Below, piece by piece: positions 60,791-64,000 of a DNA stretch of 64,000 bases. How positions within the stretch are numbered: the first letter of the stretch is position 1; every line of letters starts with the position of its first letter. The position numbers and the translations under genes were made by a program. This DNA comes from Bacillota bacterium (GTDB lineage Bacteria; Bacillota; Clostridia; Lachnospirales; Lachnospiraceae): assembly GCA_023391695.1 (NCBI GenBank), contig JAEWAK010000014.1, forward strand, positions 1 through 64,000, read 5' to 3'. Under the pieces are notes generated by a model that was not told the DNA's origin, did no database searches, and was given only the letters and a program-made list of their open reading frames with translations.

Positions 60791-61327
60791 TTACAGCTGT
60801 AATTTGCTTCGTATCTTTCCCCATATATATATTTGAAAATAATTATACGCCTTGTCATAGATAAACAAAGCAGCCTGCCCTCCAAGGAAAAGAGCAGCCA
60901 AAAGGCCGCTGTTTATCTGTCCCTGAAAAACAAGCTTCGGTAAGAAAAGCAGAATCGGAATATACATAATATTAAACGTGATAAACTTGATAAACCAGAC
61001 GGCTTTTTTCCGGCTGCCGGTATTCCATTTTACAAAAGTTAATTTGTGATAAGAATATTCCGTGATGACCAGATAGAAACCCATAGCCGCAAAAGTAATG
61101 CAATAAAGCTTATTGGGAGCCAGCAAAAAACTTAACAGTATGCTGGCAATATAAAAGCCAAAACCGAACCGGTGCCCGCTCTCTCGGATCGCTATCCCGA
61201 CACAAAAAGAAGCACCTGCCAATAGAAAAAGCGTATTAAACTCCAATACGCCGCCCAGTATTACCAGTAAAACAGCGCATGCAAGCAAAAGACTTAAAAA
61301 CGAAAGTTTTTTTGCATTTAGAAGCAT
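60791..61327 (-). CDS. membrane protein of the DUF5685 operon
   Basis: 178 residues from ATG 61327, ten bases after GGGAGGGG. About six hydrophobic helices: LSFLSLLLACAVLLVILGG, LFLLAGASFCVGIAI, FYIASILLSFLLA, FAAMGFYLVIT, FITFNIMYIPILLFL, and GLLAALFLGGQAALFIY. I recognise no family. The start lies inside the last codons of the J-domain gene (10-base overlap), so both are translated together. It probably anchors or partners the two soluble proteins encoded upstream. Confidence 0.75.
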   Translation of the reverse strand: MLLNAKKLSFLSLLLACAVLLVILGGVLEFNTLFLLAGASFCVGIAIRESGHRFGFGFYIASILLSFLLAPNKLYCITFAAMGFYLVITEYSYHKLTFVKWNTGSRKKAVWFIKFITFNIMYIPILLFLPKLVFQGQINSGLLAALFLGGQAALFIYDKAYNYFQIYIWGKIRSKLQL

Positions 61328-61956
61328 GAACACAAATCCCCTCCCATACATTCACATAAAGTATCCGCACACCACAAATCACAGCAGAAATTACCTGTGC
61401 CATATCCGGTTCCCATTGTACCGCGGGTATTCTGGTACCGCTGGTTCTGCCACTGGAACTGGTTTAAAAAATTATTATATTCAACATTATTCGGTTCCAT
61501 ATTCACTGCCTGCCTGGCATGTTCGGAAGCCATAAGGTTATTTCCGATACCGGCATTGGCTACCGCACTGTAATAATACCATCTTGCAGTCCGGTTCGAA
61601 ATTCCCGAAAGTACATTAAGGGCCTCCTGGTAGCGCCTTGCCGCCAAATAATTATAGGCTGCCGTCAAATGGACATTTTCCTCTTCCGTGTTGCCGGAGT
61701 AGGAAGCCTGGCCGTAAGAACTACTGCCTGAACCGTAAGAAGCACTGCCTGAGCCGTAACCGCTTTCCCGTTCCTTCATAATCTGTTCGTATGCTTCCTG
61801 TACTTCTTTAAATTTTTCTTCCGCAAGGTCGGAAAGAGGATTATTCGCATAAGAATCCGGGTGGTATTTTCTGCTTAATTCCCTGTATGCCTTTTTAATT
61901 TCATCATTGCTGGCATTTGGCGATACTTCAAGTATCTTATATGGATTCGATATCAT
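61318..61956 (-). CDS. J-domain protein with TPR-like region and Cys-rich tail
   Basis: 212 residues. The J-domain is at 1-62, with the essential HPD at 32-34 (KYHPDSYA). A Gly/Ser/Tyr linker follows (about 65-88). A TPR-like helical region spans about 92-168 (AYNYLAARRYQEALNVL, WYYYSAVANAGIGN). The last 22 residues hold seven cysteines (191, 192, 196, 201, 203, 209, 211), a likely metal-binding or redox tail. J-domains recruit DnaK to a client, and the TPR part would choose it. It overlaps the DUF5685 gene by 20 bases and the membrane protein gene by 10, so the three proteins should be made in step. Confidence 0.88.
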   Translation of the reverse strand: MISNPYKILEVSPNASNDEIKKAYRELSRKYHPDSYANNPLSDLAEEKFKEVQEAYEQIMKERESGYGSGSASYGSGSSSYGQASYSGNTEEENVHLTAAYNYLAARRYQEALNVLSGISNRTARWYYYSAVANAGIGNNLMASEHARQAVNMEPNNVEYNNFLNQFQWQNQRYQNTRGTMGTGYGTGNFCCDLWCADTLCECMGGDLCSCF

Positions 61957-62794
61957 TTTTGTGTTCCTTCCTTTTCGTATCTCTTGATTTTATGGTTTCC
62001 AGTTTTGTCCAGACACCCTCATACAGGATATTCCGGAGTATATCAACATCTAACAGACATGGGAGTTTCTCAAATTCCCCGGAAGCTTGCGCCATCATCA
62101 TGTTTAACATGGTCCTGCATTTTTCTTCCAGGTCTTCATCCTTAGAAAACCCCGCTAAGGGATTATAACTGTTATTTTTCAAATCTTTTTCCAGATCGTC
62201 ATAGGCATCCAGGATGTAGATAAATTTACCCAGGTAAAATCCTGTCTTTCTTAAACTTGCTTCCCACATATCCTGCCGGTATACAAATAATTCCGCCATA
62301 AGCTCTCCAAAACACCGGGAAACCAGGTCCATATTCGTCTCATTCTTCTTTTCACATACCTGCAGGCGGTTAAGACAGTCCCTGATTACGCCGCACTGTC
62401 TGGGGTATTGCTTACTGATCTTTTTATATGCCCTTTTTAAGGCCAGTGATCCTGCAAGGCCTGTTATACTTTTTTCGTCCTGCCAGTCATCCAGGAGGTG
62501 GTAATAGGATAAGGCAATATTCATATCTGCCACATACCCGGTAATTTCATTGACCAGGGTATCGTGTTTTTTAACGGGATGTACGATACATCGGTTCTGC
62601 TGCCTTACGGTTTCACTTTCATAAAGGGATGTAAGTAATATAATAAGGAACGTCATGTCATAGGACAGGGTCATCTGGCCAAACCGGCCGTACCTGTTTT
62701 TCAGGGTTTTGCACAAACCGCAGTAATAGGCTTTATATTTATAAAAATCCTTCATTTTCAGTTCAGGCTTATAAATATTTACATAACCGAACAT
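61937..62794 (-). CDS. DUF5685 family protein, isoprenoid-synthase-like motifs
   Basis: 285 residues, almost all helical, no signal peptide. It fits the DUF5685 family, which has no known function. DDWQD (102-106) and DAYDDLEKD (196-204) sit on separate helices. They resemble the two Mg2+-binding aspartate motifs of trans-isoprenoid and squalene/phytoene synthases. YYCGLCKTLKNRYG (23-36) holds a conserved-looking CxxC. The C-terminus is charged. It is the first gene of a three-gene overlapping operon with a J-domain protein and a membrane protein. A prenyl-diphosphate-related role is inference only. AGGAGG precedes ATG 62794. Confidence 0.85.
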   Translation of the reverse strand: MFGYVNIYKPELKMKDFYKYKAYYCGLCKTLKNRYGRFGQMTLSYDMTFLIILLTSLYESETVRQQNRCIVHPVKKHDTLVNEITGYVADMNIALSYYHLLDDWQDEKSITGLAGSLALKRAYKKISKQYPRQCGVIRDCLNRLQVCEKKNETNMDLVSRCFGELMAELFVYRQDMWEASLRKTGFYLGKFIYILDAYDDLEKDLKNNSYNPLAGFSKDEDLEEKCRTMLNMMMAQASGEFEKLPCLLDVDILRNILYEGVWTKLETIKSRDTKRKEHKNDIESI

Positions 62795-62944
62795 AAATCC
62801 TCCTGATATATATTAGAATTTATATAGTATACCATAATATCTTATAAAATAAAATGGTAAATGCATAAACCAATCCTTAAGAAATTATTATATCTTTGTG
62901 AATTATCCACCTCAGAGGAAGGAATCTTCTTGCTGACAAATGCT

Positions 62945-62976
62945 AAAACAGGAAAGAGCCTGATTTTATCAGACTC
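62945..62976 (-). terminator. terminator of the ABC exporter gene
   Basis: On the minus strand GAGTCTGA pairs with TCAGGCTC, followed by TTTCCTGTTTT. The stop codon TGA is part of the stem. Confidence 0.75.
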
Positions 62977-64000
62977 CGTTGCCGGCCTCCCGTAGTTCCG
63001 GCAGTTTCCCCATCTGGCTGATCACCATATTGTAATACTGCCCTCTTTGTTCCATAAGGCTTCTGTGATTTCCGCTTTCCAGTATTTTGCCGTCACCGAT
63101 CACCATAATACGATCCGCATCCCGGATGGTGGACAGCCGGTGTGCAATTAAAAAACTGGTCCGGTTTTTCATCAGATTTAAGAATGCATGCTGGATATCT
63201 TTTTCTGTTTTGGTATCTACACTGCTGGTGGCCTCATCCAGTATTAATATCGGGCTGTCACAGAGTACTGCCCGGGAAATGGCAATAAGCTGGCGCTGGC
63301 CCTGGCTTAAATTATCCGCAGCCCCGGATACCATGGTGCGGTACCCTTTTGGAAGTTTATGTATAAAATCGTGGGCACGGGCTATCTTAGCCGCCTGTAT
63401 TACTTCTTCATCGGCAGCGTCCGTCTGGGAATAACGAATGTTATCCATAATGGTACCGGTAAAAAGGCAGGTATCCTGCAGTACTACGGAGAAGCATTTC
63501 CTTAAGCTGTTCCGCTTTATTCCGGTAACCGGTACACCGTCAATTAAGATCCGGCCGCTGTCCGCATCATAAAACCGGGTGAGGAGATTCACAATGGTCG
63601 TTTTTCCCGCACCGGTTTCACCAACCAGTGCAACTGTCTCTCCCGCTTTAACCCGAAAGCTTACATCCTTTAGAATCGGAGTGGACTTGTTATAGGAAAA
63701 ACAAACGTTTTCAAAAGTAACGTCCCCTTTAGGCGCCTCCATGGCAACCGCTGCCTTATCATCGGCCGGTTCTTCTTCCTTATCCAGAATTTCAAATACA
63801 CGCTCCGCGCCGGCCAGGGCTGACTGAATGGTATTAAACATACCGGCAACCCCATTAAGGGGCTGGGCAAATTGTTTGGAATAACTCAAGAAACTGACTA
63901 CCGTACCAACGGATAAGCCGTATCCTACGGACAGGATACCTCCCGTAATGGCTACCGCGGCAAAGATAAAATTGTTGATAACATTCATAAGGGGCATCAT
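62969..64000 (-). CDS. ABC exporter, ATP-binding/permease protein (5' end outside window)
   Basis: 343 residues are visible; the frame continues past the right edge, so most of the membrane domain is missing. The last two membrane helices (IFAAVAITGGILSVGYGLSVG) lead to the nucleotide-binding domain. Walker A is GETGAGKTT, the Q-loop is VVLQDTCLF, the signature is NLSQGQRQL, Walker B is ILILDEATS and the H-loop is IAHRLST. The arrangement is that of type IV exporters of the MsbA/LmrA class, which usually work as hetero- or homodimers. A partner gene may lie just outside the window. Confidence 0.95.
   Translation of the reverse strand: MMPLMNVINNFIFAAVAITGGILSVGYGLSVGTVVSFLSYSKQFAQPLNGVAGMFNTIQSALAGAERVFEILDKEEEPADDKAAVAMEAPKGDVTFENVCFSYNKSTPILKDVSFRVKAGETVALVGETGAGKTTIVNLLTRFYDADSGRILIDGVPVTGIKRNSLRKCFSVVLQDTCLFTGTIMDNIRYSQTDAADEEVIQAAKIARAHDFIHKLPKGYRTMVSGAADNLSQGQRQLIAISRAVLCDSPILILDEATSSVDTKTEKDIQHAFLNLMKNRTSFLIAHRLSTIRDADRIMVIGDGKILESGNHRSLMEQRGQYYNMVISQMGKLPELREAGNGV

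Noticed and set aside
63998..64000. ATG at the window edge as start of the ABC exporter
   Set aside because: It falls in the middle of the membrane domain. The frame simply continues outside the window.

Overview
The window reads as chromosome of a low-GC, Gram-positive anaerobe of the Clostridia, most likely Lachnospiraceae. The evidence is AT-rich spacers, strong AGGAGG ribosome sites, a T-box leader on serS, S-layer homology (SLH) anchoring, a YtaF/MntP-type membrane protein, GTP-type PEP carboxykinase, a DUF5685 protein and Fe-S aldo/keto reductase. This placement is an inference; there is no rRNA gene to confirm it. No tRNA, rRNA, CRISPR array, intact transposase or prophage block was seen.

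Layout. 0.4-7.9 kb: CBS-domain protein, methyltransferase, LarE, split coaB/coaC, T-box-controlled serS, a frameshifted AraC regulator and an EamA exporter. 8-13.8 kb: a minus-strand sugar block (TIM-barrel isomerase, polysaccharide deacetylase, fucose-isomerase-like enzyme, a DUF4867 gene broken by an in-frame stop) with a ROK regulator upstream. 13.9-19.3 kb: a hypothetical protein, a small holin-like membrane protein, a parallel beta-helix protein, an Old Yellow Enzyme and ArsR. 19.5-31.8 kb: two very large secreted proteins, an SLH-anchored metallophosphoesterase coupled to a YibE/F membrane protein and a GH92 glycosidase, which share carbohydrate-binding-like modules. 32-38.5 kb: YtaF-like protein, two-component system, EF-hand protein, and a class 3 lipase paired with an unknown beta-rich protein. 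39-48.6 kb: a second beta-helix paralogue, AEC transporter, YfcE phosphodiesterase, amt-glnK, and a MarR-MFS efflux pair. 48.9-64 kb: serine hydrolase, pckG, a PAS-GGDEF-HD-GYP protein, superoxide dismutase behind a Fur-like box, a PadR-DUF4180 fusion, VOC protein, aldo/keto reductase, a three-gene overlapping operon (DUF5685, J-domain protein, membrane protein), and the end of an ABC exporter.

How parts work together. The two giant surface proteins, the beta-helix proteins and the sugar block suggest use or remodelling of glycans outside the cell. amt-glnK handles ammonium. The MarR-MFS, PadR and ArsR units are local stress or drug-response modules, each with visible palindromic operators.

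Two themes stand out. First, gene decay: remnants of AraC, DUF4867, a short-chain dehydrogenase, nitroreductase, MarR, a QueG-like Fe-S protein and possibly a GNAT protein lie between intact genes. Second, several families of small palindromic repeats recur in the spacers. The best candidate for an undescribed system is the DUF5685/J-domain/membrane operon at 60.8-62.8 kb, whose first protein carries paired aspartate motifs like those of isoprenoid synthases.
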